From contig NZ_CP059900.1 in the NCBI RefSeq assembly GCF_014126825.1, forward strand, positions 3,238,954 through 3,302,953: a stretch of 64,000 bases of DNA, given 5' to 3'. Below, in pieces: positions 6,724 to 15,370 of the stretch; position 1 is the stretch's first letter, and every line of letters starts with the position of its first letter. The DNA comes from Tomitella gaofuii (GTDB lineage Bacteria > Actinomycetota > Actinomycetes > Mycobacteriales > Mycobacteriaceae). The notes under the pieces are model-generated. The model made no database searches. It was given only the letters and a program-made list of their open reading frames with translations, and was not told where the DNA came from. Both the position numbers and the translations under genes were made by a program.

Positions 6724-8109
6724 GTGGCGTGGCTGAGGATCGGCGACAACTCGATCACGAACCCCCGTCTGCTGCGGCTCTACGAGCTGCAGATCGACGG
6801 GATCACCCGCAACGCCGTGTTCGGGTTCCTCGTCGGCAGCGCGTCGCTCGCCGCCGCGCACCTGACCGACTACGTCGTCTCCTACGGCAATGCCCGCGTG
6901 GTCGGCGGCGACGACGACGCCACCGCGGTGCTGCTCGACCTGTGCGAGCGGGCCGGACTGATGGAGCGCATCACCGTCGACGGCACGGCCATGTGGAAGA
7001 TCCCCGACGACCCGGAGTTCATCCACATGCGCACCCGCGAAGAGATCGAGTGGGAACGCCAACGCAAGTCCGACAACGCGAACCCGGAACTGGTGATCCC
7101 AGTCCGGCTCCGCGACGGCGACGGCTGCCGCTACTGCGGCCAGGTCGTCAACTGGAAGGCCCGCAAGGGCCGGCTGCGCGGCACTTACGACCACCGGCGG
7201 CCCGGTCAGGCCGCCACGGTCGAGACGATGGTCGTCGCCTGCCAGGGCTGCAACGCGTCCCGCTCCGACGATCCGCTGGCCGACGAGCGCCACAAGCTGC
7301 TGTCGGCCCCGACCCGGCCGTACTACTCGGCCCACACCCGTGACTGGATCGCCAATCACGAATGGGCCCGGTCGAACGGCTACAGCATCGACACCCGGCG
7401 CGGGCGAACCCTGCCGCCGGGAACGGTGCCCGACGACCGCCAAGCGGAAGTCGACCGCAACCAGGCAGCCCACGCGGCCGCCACCCCGGACGCCGGCAGC
7501 CAGCCCGCGCCCACCACCACGACGCCGGCGCCGCAGCCAGCGGCGCCGCACCCTGCTGCGGACCCACAGCCAGTGGGAGAGCGCGCACCCGTCCCGCCGC
7601 CACGGCCTGCGGACCCACACCCGGTGGGTGGACGCGACCAGGCGGGACCCACTACACGGCCTGCGGCCCCGCCTGACGCGGGAGGACGCGACCACGCTGC
7701 GGACCGGCACCCAGCCGGTGGACGCGCACCTGCTGCGGACCGGCACCCAGCCGGTGGACGCGCACCTGCTGCGGACCGGCACCCAGCCGGAGAACGCGCA
7801 CCCACACCGCCAGCGGCCCCCACAGCCAGTCGGGAGAACGCGACGGTCACCTTGCCCCTACAACCCGGCAGCGGACCGGCAACCAGCCGGGGAGACGCGC
7901 CCACACCCCCGCCCCCACCAGCGCCAACACCTGACCTGCTGTACCCAGCAGATCCAGCAGAAGCCAGGTCTACAGGTTCTGGAAAGTCCGGGTCGGGACG
8001 GGACGGGTCGGGCCGGGTCGGTTCCCAGACGCGCACACGCGCGTCTGGGCCCGGCACGGTCTCGCCTCGTCGTCGTAGTCGCCGCCGATCATCCAGGAGC
8101 CGTACGTGA
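6724..8109 (+). CDS. Phage replication-associated protein with HNH/zinc domain and repeat tail
   Basis: About 461 residues. An N-terminal region starting VAWLRIGDN resembles the winged-helix start of actinophage replication proteins. A central HNH-like domain follows (CRYCG near residue 139, YDHRRPG, CQGCN near residue 177). The last 200 residues are low-complexity Pro/Ala/Arg with 11-residue repeats and a basic end. The start is uncertain: GTG 6724 gives the family-like N-terminus, GTG 6697 is longer, and a strong GAGGAG site precedes an ATG at 6704 that opens only a 10-codon ORF ending at 6736. That mini-ORF could couple translation to this gene. Confidence 0.65.
   Translation: MAWLRIGDNSITNPRLLRLYELQIDGITRNAVFGFLVGSASLAAAHLTDYVVSYGNARVVGGDDDATAVLLDLCERAGLMERITVDGTAMWKIPDDPEFIHMRTREEIEWERQRKSDNANPELVIPVRLRDGDGCRYCGQVVNWKARKGRLRGTYDHRRPGQAATVETMVVACQGCNASRSDDPLADERHKLLSAPTRPYYSAHTRDWIANHEWARSNGYSIDTRRGRTLPPGTVPDDRQAEVDRNQAAHAAATPDAGSQPAPTTTTPAPQPAAPHPAADPQPVGERAPVPPPRPADPHPVGGRDQAGPTTRPAAPPDAGGRDHAADRHPAGGRAPAADRHPAGGRAPAADRHPAGERAPTPPAAPTASRENATVTLPLQPGSGPATSRGDAPTPPPPPAPTPDLLYPADPAEARSTGSGKSGSGRDGSGRVGSQTRTRASGPGTVSPRRRSRRRSSRSRT
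7552..7802 (+). repeat. 33-bp tandem repeats inside the HNH/replication gene
   Basis: Three near-identical 33-base units (about 7697-7795) are preceded by more degenerate units back to about 7552. They encode an 11-residue repeat of the type (P)AADRHPAGGRA in frame. The units are contiguous and coding, so they are not CRISPR. They probably arose by slippage and form a flexible linker. Confidence 0.85.
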
Positions 8110-8810
8110 CTTCCCACCAGACTGATACCGATGGGTTCTTCCTCGACCGTGTCGGGCAGAAGGAACTCCGAGATCTCCTCGAGCAGGTCCCCGGAGTCGT
8201 CGAGGACCTGGCCGTGACCATCGCCCGGCAGGACTGCTTCGGTCGGAGCCCGGGACGGCGGGGCCGCCTGTCCGCCTCGCCGATGCCGTTCAACCCGGAA
8301 GCCTCGGAAGCGGGCGACGAGCTGCGCGCCGTGCTGGCCGGGTGGGTGCGCCGCACCTGCGAGGCCCGGCAGCTCGACTACGGCGGTGCGAGCGACGTGC
8401 TGTCGATGGCAAGGTGGCTGCGCCGGTGGATCATCGCCGTGGCCCTGACCGACGGGGCCGAGCAGATCGTCGACGACGTCGGCCGCGTGCTGCAGCACTG
8501 CCGGCGCCTGTCGGACCGGCCGCGCGACCCGCGCACGTTCGTCGACCCCGCCACGGCGCGGGAGGCGGAGGCGCGAGCGCGGGCGAAGGAGCTCACCCCG
8601 GCGGGCGTGCTCGAGTTGGGCCGGTCGCTCGGCGCACCGTGGGACAAGCTCACGAAGGCGCGGATCCGCACACTGCGCATCGCGGGCAAGCTGCCGGTGC
8701 TGCGAGAAATCAGGATCGGGGCGGGCGATCCCATCCGCGTCTACCGGATGGGCGACGTCATGGACGCACACCTGGACCACCCGACACGCCAGGCCGCACC
8801 GGGTGCTTGA
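8106..8810 (+). CDS. Conserved actinophage early protein, 234 aa
   Basis: ATG/GTG-coupled to the upstream gene. The middle region is helical ('DVLSMARWLRRWIIAVALTD'). The C-terminal third ('GVLELGRSLGAPWDKLTKAR...GKLPVLREIR...YRMGDVMDAHL') looks like a helix-turn-helix or MerR-like recognition domain found in phage proteins just upstream of packaging genes. A regulatory or replication role is inferred. Confidence 0.55.
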   Translation: MTSHQTDTDGFFLDRVGQKELRDLLEQVPGVVEDLAVTIARQDCFGRSPGRRGRLSASPMPFNPEASEAGDELRAVLAGWVRRTCEARQLDYGGASDVLSMARWLRRWIIAVALTDGAEQIVDDVGRVLQHCRRLSDRPRDPRTFVDPATAREAEARARAKELTPAGVLELGRSLGAPWDKLTKARIRTLRIAGKLPVLREIRIGAGDPIRVYRMGDVMDAHLDHPTRQAAPGA

Positions 8811-8837
8811 CCTTAAACACCCCCACCCGGCTATGCT
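8807..8837 (+). promoter_or_regulatory. Candidate sigma-A-type promoter
   Basis: TTGACC at 8807-8812 and TATGCT at 8832-8837, 19 bases apart (slightly long). It overlaps the stop of the upstream gene and points into the non-coding stretch before the packaging genes, so it could drive the late operon or a short RNA. Confidence 0.4.
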
Positions 8838-9207
8838 GAGCGCATTGCGCGGGACGTGGGCCAGAAGGACACCCCGCGCTTTCGTGTTCTTCCCGCGTCA
8901 CGCCGGTACTCAGTCGGAGTGGATGACGGTCAAGCTCGGCCCATGACCCCGTTGATGAATCGGGTGAGGTCGTGCTGCGCGGGAACTTACTCCCTCGACT
9001 GCCCCCTGCTTTCAGTAGTCATTCGAGCTGCACCCCGCATGGCAACACGGTCCGGGTGCGGTCGAGGGAACCTACGCCTCGCCCCGGCGACCACCGTGCC
9101 CCCGCTCTGAACCCATGGCGGGGCACGCGCACGTCGACCCTCCCCAACTCGTGGTCGGGTGCGCGCTGGTGCGGCGAGGTTCACCCCCGTGGCCCGAGGA
9201 GGCGGTC
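8811..9207. other. Non-coding stretch before packaging genes
   Basis: Apart from the promoter-like and terminator-like elements at its left end, no convincing gene or tRNA is seen. Open frames here lack ribosome sites and phage-like composition. In siphoviruses the cos or pac site often lies in this position, upstream of HNH/terminase genes, but no cos sequence can be identified by eye. Confidence 0.4.
8847..8890 (+). terminator. Candidate intrinsic terminator or small-RNA end
   Basis: The 7-bp perfect arms GCGCGGG (8847-8853) and CCCGCGC (8873-8879) are followed by a T-rich run (TTTCGTGTTCTT). It could end early-operon transcription or a short RNA started at the promoter just upstream. Confidence 0.4.
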
Positions 9208-9345
9208 GTGGACTCGGACTACCGGACCGCGCTCGTGCGCTTCGAGATGGAGCTGGCGCGCCGGTCCGGTGACCGCGGCCGCGAGCGCGAGCTGCAGTCG
9301 CACCTCAACCAGCTCGTGGCCGACGACTTGGCCGGGCAGCCGTGA
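9208..9345 (+). CDS. Small phage protein before HNH gene, 45 aa
   Basis: GTG start preceded by GAGGAGG at good spacing. A helical, charged 45-residue product (YRTALVRFEMELARRSGD...) of the sort often encoded between cos and the HNH gene in actinophages. It overlaps the HNH start by 4 bases. Confidence 0.55.
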   Translation: MDSDYRTALVRFEMELARRSGDRGRERELQSHLNQLVADDLAGQP

Positions 9346-9719
9346 GCCGCGCGCCGCTGCGCGTGTGCGCGGAGGACGGATGCCCTGCCATGACACCCGG
9401 GTACCACTGCCCCACCCATGCCCGCGCCAGGGAGGCGAGGGCACATGGGTCGACCCCCACCAAGGTCACCCGCACGTGGGCGGAGCGGCAGCGGCGGGCC
9501 GGGGTGGTCGAGTCGTGGCGGAAGTTCCGGGGCGATTGGTGCCCCGGGTTCGAGCGGCCGCCGCACCGGTCGTCGGATCTGACGGCCGACCACGTGACCC
9601 CGGTGGCCTCCGGTGGCGCGGCCGACGGTCCCCTCGGGGTGCTGTGCCGGTCGTGCAACTCCCGCAAGGGTGTTCGACTTTCGAGCGCGAGGGGTGGGGG
9701 GTACCCCCGTCGGAGGTGA
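9342..9719 (+). CDS. HNH endonuclease
   Basis: 125 residues from a GTG overlapping the upstream stop. Cys pairs near the N-terminus (CAEDGC, CPTH) precede the HNH core 'LTADHVTPVASGG' and 'LCRSCNSRKG'. Stand-alone HNH proteins directly upstream of terminase genes take part in DNA packaging and cos cleavage in several HK97-like phages. The conserved position supports that role here. Confidence 0.85.
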   Translation: MSRAPLRVCAEDGCPAMTPGYHCPTHARAREARAHGSTPTKVTRTWAERQRRAGVVESWRKFRGDWCPGFERPPHRSSDLTADHVTPVASGGAADGPLGVLCRSCNSRKGVRLSSARGGGYPRRR

Positions 9720-9826
9720 CGAGCGCCGCCTCGGGGGAGGGCGCTAAAAGGTGCGGAGGGTTCAAAAAGTCCAGGTGAGAGGCTTGGGCGCCTTGATGTT
9801 GGCGAGATGCCGATGGAGGTTTCGAG

Positions 9827-10300
9827 ATGGCTCGGGGTGGTGCGAGGAACCGGTCCGGGCCCCCGGCGGAGGCAACGTCGGGCCGGAGCGAGCGGCGCGG
9901 GTTGGCGATGCGGTCGCTGCCGGCCGAAGGATTTCAGGGCAAGGTTCCCGACTGGCCGTTCACGAAGGGCTCGACCCGTGAGCGGTCGGTGTGGAAGAAG
10001 CTGTGGCGGACGCCGCAGGCGGTCGCGTGGGCCGACGAACCGTGGCGTTGGGAGACCATCGCGATGTACGTGCGGTGGAAGGTGCGCGCGGAGGCGGCGG
10101 ACGCGGGCCCGGGGATTGCGACAGCGATGATCCGGCTGTCGGATCAGATCGGCATGTCGCCGGCGGGGCTCGCGGAGAACCGGTGGGCGATCGCGGACGC
10201 GGTTCCCGAACCGAAGCCGGAGCGCCCGTCGGGTGAGCCGTCGGAGGAGTCGTCGGGCGAGGCTCCGGTGCGACGGCTGAGGGCCGTCGCCGATGATTGA
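9827..10300 (+). CDS. terS: Terminase small subunit
   Basis: 157 residues behind a GGAGG site. The basic N-terminus has 'RGLAMRSLPAEGFQGKVPDWP', followed by helices around WETIAMYVRWK and 'GIATAMIRLSDQIGMSPAGLAENRW', the typical actinophage small terminase pattern that recognises viral DNA and delivers it to the large subunit. The C-terminal tail is acidic. It overlaps the large terminase by 8 bases. Confidence 0.75.
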   Translation: MARGGARNRSGPPAEATSGRSERRGLAMRSLPAEGFQGKVPDWPFTKGSTRERSVWKKLWRTPQAVAWADEPWRWETIAMYVRWKVRAEAADAGPGIATAMIRLSDQIGMSPAGLAENRWAIADAVPEPKPERPSGEPSEESSGEAPVRRLRAVADD

Positions 10301-11360
10301 TGACGGGTTCCTCGTCGACTTCCCCACGCTCGGCGACGTCGGTGAGGCGTGGGTGCGCCGGCACTGCCGGGTGCCCGACGGATACCAGCGTGGCGCCGAG
10401 TTCGAGTGGTCGGACTGGCAGTTCTGGTGTGCGGCGAACTACTACCGGGTGCGACCGGGAGCAGCGTGGACGGACTACCCGCTCGGCGCGCAGGCGTTCA
10501 CCTACCGGCGTGCGCAGGTAGTCGCTCCCCAGAAGACGGGCAAGGGACCGTGGTCGGCGACGATGACGCTCCTCGAGGCGGTCGGGCCGTCGCAGTTCCT
10601 CGGCTGGGCGAAGGCCGGCGACGGGTACGCATGCAGCGATTGGGGTTGCGGCTGCGGCTGGGAGTACGAGTACCTTCCGGGCGAGCCGATGGGCATGCGG
10701 CACCCGTCGCCGGTCATTCAGCTGACGGCGTCGAACGAGGACCAGGTCGGCAACGTGTACCGGCCGTTGACGGCGATGATCCGTCTCGGACCGTTGGCGG
10801 ATCTGCTGCTCGTGCGCGAGGGGTTCATCCGTGTGCTCGGCGAGGCCGGGGGCGAGGACTTCGACCGCATCGACGTGGTGACGTCGTCGGTGAACGGCCG
10901 CGTCGGCAACCCCGTCTCGTGGGTGCTGCAGGACGAGACCGGGTTGTGGACGAAGACGAACAAGATGATGAAGATCGCCGACGACCAGCGGCGCGGCGCG
11001 GCAGGCATGAACGGGCGCACGTTGGAGACGACGAACGCGTGGAACTCGGCGGAGAACTCGGTGGCGCAGCGCACCTGGGAGTCGCGCGCGGAGGACGTGT
11101 TCAAGTTCTTCCGGATCCCCCCGGCCCGGCTGTCGTGGGGGAACAAGCGGGAGCGCCGTCAGATCCTGCGGTTCGTCTACAAGGGCTCGCCGTGGGTGAA
11201 CCTCGACTCGATCGAGGCGGAGGCCGACGAGATCGGCGAGACGGACCCGTCGCAGGCGGAACGGTTCTTTGGCAACCGGGTGACCTACGGGGCGGGAACG
11301 TGGCTGCCGGATGGGCTGTGGGAGTCGAGGTGGTCGGATGCTCTGGCTCCCAGCTCCTGA
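10293..11360 (+). CDS. terL: Terminase large subunit, ATPase part
   Basis: 355 residues. It contains a Walker A-type segment 'VVAPQKTGKGPWSA' near residue 75 and a Walker B/DE region 'VSWVLQDETGLW' near residue 212, with the coupling region following. It ends at a TGA (11358-11360) exactly where single-chain actinophage TerL proteins continue into the nuclease domain, which here lies in the +1 frame. The stop is in a TGAC context, weak for termination, so +1 recoding, a natural split or an indel are all possible. Confidence 0.85.
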   Translation: MIDDGFLVDFPTLGDVGEAWVRRHCRVPDGYQRGAEFEWSDWQFWCAANYYRVRPGAAWTDYPLGAQAFTYRRAQVVAPQKTGKGPWSATMTLLEAVGPSQFLGWAKAGDGYACSDWGCGCGWEYEYLPGEPMGMRHPSPVIQLTASNEDQVGNVYRPLTAMIRLGPLADLLLVREGFIRVLGEAGGEDFDRIDVVTSSVNGRVGNPVSWVLQDETGLWTKTNKMMKIADDQRRGAAGMNGRTLETTNAWNSAENSVAQRTWESRAEDVFKFFRIPPARLSWGNKRERRQILRFVYKGSPWVNLDSIEAEADEIGETDPSQAERFFGNRVTYGAGTWLPDGLWESRWSDALAPSS

Positions 11361-11949
11361 CGATGCCACCGAGGTTGCGCTCGGCATGGACGGGTCGGAG
11401 TCCGACGACTGGACCGCGATCAAGGCGGAGACGCGCGGCGGGCTGTTGTTCACGCCGCGGTATGGGCCGGATGCGCGGCCGACGATCTGGGATCCGGCCG
11501 AGTGGGGCGGGAAGATCCCGCGCGGCGAGGTGCATGCCGCGGTGGACGAGCTGTTCCAGCGGTACCGGGTGGGTCGGTTCTACTGCGACCCGTTCGACTG
11601 GCGTTCGGAGATCGGCGACTGGTCGTTGCAGTACGGCGAGACTCGGGTGTCGGAGTGGCCGACGAACAGGATCGACAGGATGTGGAAGGCGTTGCGCCGG
11701 TTCGAGACCGACTTGACGACGGGCCGGATCACCCATGACGGGTGTCCGATCACGACGGTGCACATGCGGAACGCGCGGAAGGTGGCGAAGCCCGGTCAGA
11801 AGTACGTGATCGGCAAGCCGGAGCAGCACCAGAAGATCGACGCGGTGATCGCGTCGGTGATGGCCCATGAGGCGGCGTCGGACCTGCACACCGAGGGGTG
11901 GAGGGCGACGGGCGCCGGTGTGTCGACGGCGATGTACGGATTCAGCTGA
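11338..11949 (+). CDS. Terminase large subunit, nuclease part
   Basis: 203 residues from ATG 11338, which has a GAGGTGG-like ribosome site 7 bases upstream, inside the end of the ATPase frame. The RNase H-type nuclease acidic residues are visible: 'LGMDGSESDDWTAI', 'FYCDPFDW' and 'KIDAVIASVMAHEA'. It cuts packaged DNA. The reading frame is +1 relative to the ATPase part and the residues join smoothly ('..APSS|DDATEVALGMDGS'). Confidence 0.85.
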   Translation: MLWLPAPDDATEVALGMDGSESDDWTAIKAETRGGLLFTPRYGPDARPTIWDPAEWGGKIPRGEVHAAVDELFQRYRVGRFYCDPFDWRSEIGDWSLQYGETRVSEWPTNRIDRMWKALRRFETDLTTGRITHDGCPITTVHMRNARKVAKPGQKYVIGKPEQHQKIDAVIASVMAHEAASDLHTEGWRATGAGVSTAMYGFS

Positions 11950-11962
11950 GGGAGGTGGTCAC

Positions 11963-13450
11963 GTGGCGGATGCAGCCGCGCTGGCGCGTGATTACCTCGA
12001 CGTCGGTCTGGCTCGTCTGCAGGAGCAGGCGGCCGCGTGGGATGAGCGCGAGCAGTATCACCGGGGTGAGCAGCGACTGCCGTATGCGCCGCCGGGCGTC
12101 TCCGATGAGTACTTGGAGCTGCGCGAGCAGTCGTTGGCGAACTTCCTCGGCCTGGCGATGGCCGCGCCGGTGCAGCGGATGCGCGCGGAGGGGCTGCGCG
12201 ACGGTACCGGGCAGATGGACAACGACACGTGGACGAACGTGTGGCAGCCGAACAAGCTGGACGACCGGCAGGCCATCGTCTACACGCAGATGCTGGTGCA
12301 TGGCCGCGGGATCTGGTCGGTGTCGCGGAACCCGAAGCGGACGGATCGGCCGAAGGTGCGGGTCGAGTCGTCGCGGCGGGTGTGGATCGAGCCGAATCCG
12401 GAGGACCCGTTCGAGTCGCTGTTCGCGGTGAAGACGTTCACGGTCGACGATGCGCGGTCCCGGTCGCAGCTGTGGACGCCGGGCGGCCAGTCTGGGGCTC
12501 TGCATGTGGCGTACGTGTACACGGATACGTCGTGGTTCCGGTTCGAGCAGCGAGGCTCGGTCGCGGCCGGCGGGGCCGGGTGGGAGCCGAAGGGCTCCGG
12601 TGACCATGGGCTCGGCGAGGTGCCGTTCGTGCCGTCGGATGCGAACGTGGACGCCGATGGTGTGCCGCATTCGGCGATCGCCCCGCTGATCCCCCAGCAG
12701 GACGCGCTCAACACGATCCGGTTCAACACGCTGTTGGCGATGCAGTTCAGCGCGTATCGGCAGCGCGGCGTGTCCGGCTATGACCCGGTGGTGCGGGACG
12801 CGGCGGGGAACCCGGTGCCGAAGCGGGACAAGAACGGCGAGATCGTCCTGGACGACAACGGGCAGCCGGTGCCGGCTATCCGGCAGATGGGCCGCATCGG
12901 CGTGGACCGGCTGCTGGTGTTCCCCGGCTCGGATACGAAGATGTGGGACATTCCGGAGTCGAATCTGGCCAACTACATCTCCGTGTACTCGGACTTTCTG
13001 ACGACGTTCTTCTCGACGGGCCAGGTGCCGCCGCAGTACATGCTCTCGCGCATGTCGAACCTGTCCGGCGATGCGTTGGCGGGCGCGGAGTCGACGCTGC
13101 AGGCGCTGGTGCGGGACTTGAAGGACGCGGCGGGCGAGGCGATCGAGACGGTGAACCGGCTGGCGAACCGGGCCCGCGGCCTGCAGGCGGAGGACTACTC
13201 GGCGGAGGTCGTGTGGGCAGACGCGGAGGCCCGTTCGTTCTCGCAGACGATCGACGCGATCACGAAGCTGATCTCGGTCGGCTTCCCGCGGCGGTCGGCG
13301 TTCGAGATGATCCCCGGGGCGACCCCTCCGAAGGTCGAGGGGTGGATGGAGCAGGCGCGCGAGGAGGCGCTTGATCCGATGCTGGAGCAGTTCACCCGCG
13401 AGCTCGACGCGCCGGCGGCGACGGGGGGGGTATGGACGCCGACGAGGTGA
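11963..13450 (+). CDS. Portal protein (SPP1 gp6-like)
   Basis: 495 residues from a GTG behind GAGGGAGG. Typical portal features: an N-terminal 'YLELREQSLANFLGLAMAAPVQRM', a central beta-rich part and a helical C-terminus ('SNLANYISVYSDFLTTFFSTGQVPPQYM', then 'SGDALAGAESTL'). It forms the dodecameric ring at one vertex through which DNA enters. Its 3' end overlaps a small ORF. Confidence 0.9.
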   Translation: MADAAALARDYLDVGLARLQEQAAAWDEREQYHRGEQRLPYAPPGVSDEYLELREQSLANFLGLAMAAPVQRMRAEGLRDGTGQMDNDTWTNVWQPNKLDDRQAIVYTQMLVHGRGIWSVSRNPKRTDRPKVRVESSRRVWIEPNPEDPFESLFAVKTFTVDDARSRSQLWTPGGQSGALHVAYVYTDTSWFRFEQRGSVAAGGAGWEPKGSGDHGLGEVPFVPSDANVDADGVPHSAIAPLIPQQDALNTIRFNTLLAMQFSAYRQRGVSGYDPVVRDAAGNPVPKRDKNGEIVLDDNGQPVPAIRQMGRIGVDRLLVFPGSDTKMWDIPESNLANYISVYSDFLTTFFSTGQVPPQYMLSRMSNLSGDALAGAESTLQALVRDLKDAAGEAIETVNRLANRARGLQAEDYSAEVVWADAEARSFSQTIDAITKLISVGFPRRSAFEMIPGATPPKVEGWMEQAREEALDPMLEQFTRELDAPAATGGVWTPTR

Positions 13451-13608
13451 ACAAGCGGTTTGATGCGGTCGGCAAGGGGGTGCGTGCCGGGGTGGACCCG
13501 GAGGACGCGGCCCGCCTCGCCGGGCTGCCGGACGTGGACTTCACCGGTGCGACGCCAGTGGCGCTGCGGCTGCCGGAGGAGCAGGCCCGCACGCTCGAGG
13601 ACAAGTAG
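13432..13608 (+). CDS. Small protein between portal and MuF-like genes, 58 aa
   Basis: ATG in the +1 frame near the end of portal, ending at TAG 13606-13608 immediately before the GTG of the MuF-like gene. The sequence 'VGKGVRAGVDPEDAARLAGLPDVDFTG' is a recognisable short actinophage motif often found as a portal-adjacent small protein. Function unknown. Confidence 0.65.
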   Translation: MDADEVNKRFDAVGKGVRAGVDPEDAARLAGLPDVDFTGATPVALRLPEEQARTLEDK

Positions 13609-14628
13609 GTGGCGGCGCCGCCCGCGGCGGCTGTGTTCCATGCGCAGCGGCGCCGGGTGTTGATGGCGGCGCTGGGCGCGGCCGCCCACATGTGGGGGAA
13701 GACGGCGCCGGCTGATTTCGATGGCTGGTTCGACCGGAACGTCGACGAGCTGGTGGACGTGACGGCCAAGGCGCAGGAGCGCGCGGCGGAGCCTGGCGGC
13801 GCATACGTGGCGGAGGCGCTGCGGGAGCAGGGCACGCCGGTGGCGGCGGAGGCGGCGGTGCGGCCGCAGGCGCTGGCCGGGGTCGCATCGGACGGTCGGC
13901 CGTTGGATTCGCTGCTGTACGGGTCGGTGATCCGCGCCAAGGCGGCGATGAAGGGCACCGACGGGTCTGTGGCGGCGCAGAACCTTGCCTGGCAGGCGGG
14001 CCGGGACGCGCTGCTGCTGCGGGTGCAGACGCAGGTGTCGGATGCGTCGCGGGTGTCGACGGGGTTGTCGACGTTCGTGCGGCCGCAGGTCGGGTTTGTG
14101 CGGATGCTCGTCGGCAAGTCGTGTAGCCGGTGTGCGGTGCTCGCCGGCCGGAAGTATCGGACTCCCGCGTTCCAGCGGCATCCGGGCTGCGACTGCCAGA
14201 TGATCCCCGAGCTGGATGCGGCCGACGATCTGACGACTGACCCGAAGATGTACTTCGATTCGCTGGGCGCCGAGGAACAGGACCGGATCTTCACGAAGGC
14301 CGGGGCGCAGGCGATCCGCGACGGGGCCGACCCGTCGCAGGTGGTCAACGCGCGCCGCGGTATGACGACGGCGTCGTCGGGGCGGATGGTCAAGGCGCAG
14401 ATCTACGGCCAGCACATCGCGGCGACGACGGAGGGCATGACCCGGCGTGGCTTGGCGCACAAGGCGGTGCGCCGCCGGCATGGCGCGTTCGAGGAGATCC
14501 GCCCGGCGGGCGCCCGGTACACGATGGCGAAGATCCCGCGGCCGATGCCGGAGGCGATCTACGAGATCGCGGCGGACCGCGCGGAGGCGCTCCGGCTGCT
14601 GCGGATTTACGGCTACATCGACCCGTAG
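13609..14628 (+). CDS. MuF-like minor capsid protein
   Basis: 339 residues from a GTG directly after the upstream stop. The middle region carries 'VGKSCSRCAVLAGRKY' and 'FQRHPGCDCQM', the Cys/His core of the phage Mu gpF-like domain in actinophages. These proteins are injected or incorporated in small copy number during head morphogenesis. The C-terminus is helical and basic. Confidence 0.85.
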   Translation: MAAPPAAAVFHAQRRRVLMAALGAAAHMWGKTAPADFDGWFDRNVDELVDVTAKAQERAAEPGGAYVAEALREQGTPVAAEAAVRPQALAGVASDGRPLDSLLYGSVIRAKAAMKGTDGSVAAQNLAWQAGRDALLLRVQTQVSDASRVSTGLSTFVRPQVGFVRMLVGKSCSRCAVLAGRKYRTPAFQRHPGCDCQMIPELDAADDLTTDPKMYFDSLGAEEQDRIFTKAGAQAIRDGADPSQVVNARRGMTTASSGRMVKAQIYGQHIAATTEGMTRRGLAHKAVRRRHGAFEEIRPAGARYTMAKIPRPMPEAIYEIAADRAEALRLLRIYGYIDP

Positions 14629-14701
14629 CCGGTTCGAGTCTTCCCGCTGAGATGGCGGGTTGCGCTGCGAGATGCGGCGTTTCTCCGAGATGGAGGCATG
14701 A

Positions 14702-15319
14702 ATGTACAAGCTCAAGCCCTGGCTCCGATTCATTGCTGCACCCGAGGATGGTTCCGGTGGTGCCGCCCCGGATGGCGGTGGTGGCGGCGCCGGGGAGGGT
14801 GGCGGCGAGTCCGGCGGCGAGTCGGGCGGCCACGGCGATCGCGGTACGGGTGAGACGCCCGGAAGCGAGTCGGACGACAAGAACGACTCGTTCAAGTCGG
14901 AGCAGTCGAAGAACGCCGTCCTCACGGAGCTGTATGCGGAGCGTGACGCCCGCAAAGCTCTCGAGGCGAAGGTTCGCGCGTTCGAGGACCGTGACCTGAC
15001 TGATCAGCAGAAGGCGCAGCGAGACGCTGACGCCAACAAGTCCCGCCTCGCCGAGGTGGAGCGGGACCTGTCTGCGGAGCGGCTGCGCGCGGACCGGCTC
15101 GAGGCGGCGCTCGCCGAGGGTCTGCCGGCGTCGTGGGCGCCGCGGTTGCAGGGCAAGACGCTCGAGGAGCTGCAGGCGGACGCGAAGTCGGTTGCCGCGG
15201 ATCTGGGCTCTCGGGATACCCGGGAGACGCCGGGGGCCGGGGCGGCCGGCGGCACGGGCCTTGAGCCGACGACGCCGGGGCTCGGCAGTCTGCGCGCCGG
15301 CTACGCCACCACCAAGTAG
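14702..15319 (+). CDS. Capsid scaffolding protein
   Basis: 205 residues. A Gly/Ser/acidic-rich N-terminal quarter is followed by a coiled-coil centre ('LYAERDARKALEAKVRAFED', 'DANKSRLAEVERDLSAERLR') and a low-complexity end. This composition and its position just before the capsid gene are diagnostic of a siphovirus scaffold. It follows a GGAGG site. Confidence 0.8.
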   Translation: MYKLKPWLRFIAAPEDGSGGAAPDGGGGGAGEGGGESGGESGGHGDRGTGETPGSESDDKNDSFKSEQSKNAVLTELYAERDARKALEAKVRAFEDRDLTDQQKAQRDADANKSRLAEVERDLSAERLRADRLEAALAEGLPASWAPRLQGKTLEELQADAKSVAADLGSRDTRETPGAGAAGGTGLEPTTPGLGSLRAGYATTK

Positions 15320-15370
15320 TCCACGTACTCCCGCGGGTGATCCTGCGGGTCACCCGAAAGGAGGCCAGCG

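Noticed and set aside
7552..7802. CRISPR-like array
   Set aside because: Units are contiguous 33-mers without unique spacers, and they encode an in-frame peptide repeat.
8890..9207. tRNA gene in the non-coding phage stretch
   Set aside because: T-loop-like pieces (ATTCGAG, GGTTCAC) lack matching T stems, acceptor stems or anticodon arms.
8972..9778. 268-codon plus-strand frame over the HNH region
   Set aside because: It overlaps the HNH gene, which has clear motifs in another frame, and is Arg/Pro/Gly-rich with no ribosome site.
11358..11360. Selenocysteine codon in the terminase
   Set aside because: The continuation lies in the +1 frame rather than the zero frame, so TGA decoding would not yield the nuclease domain.
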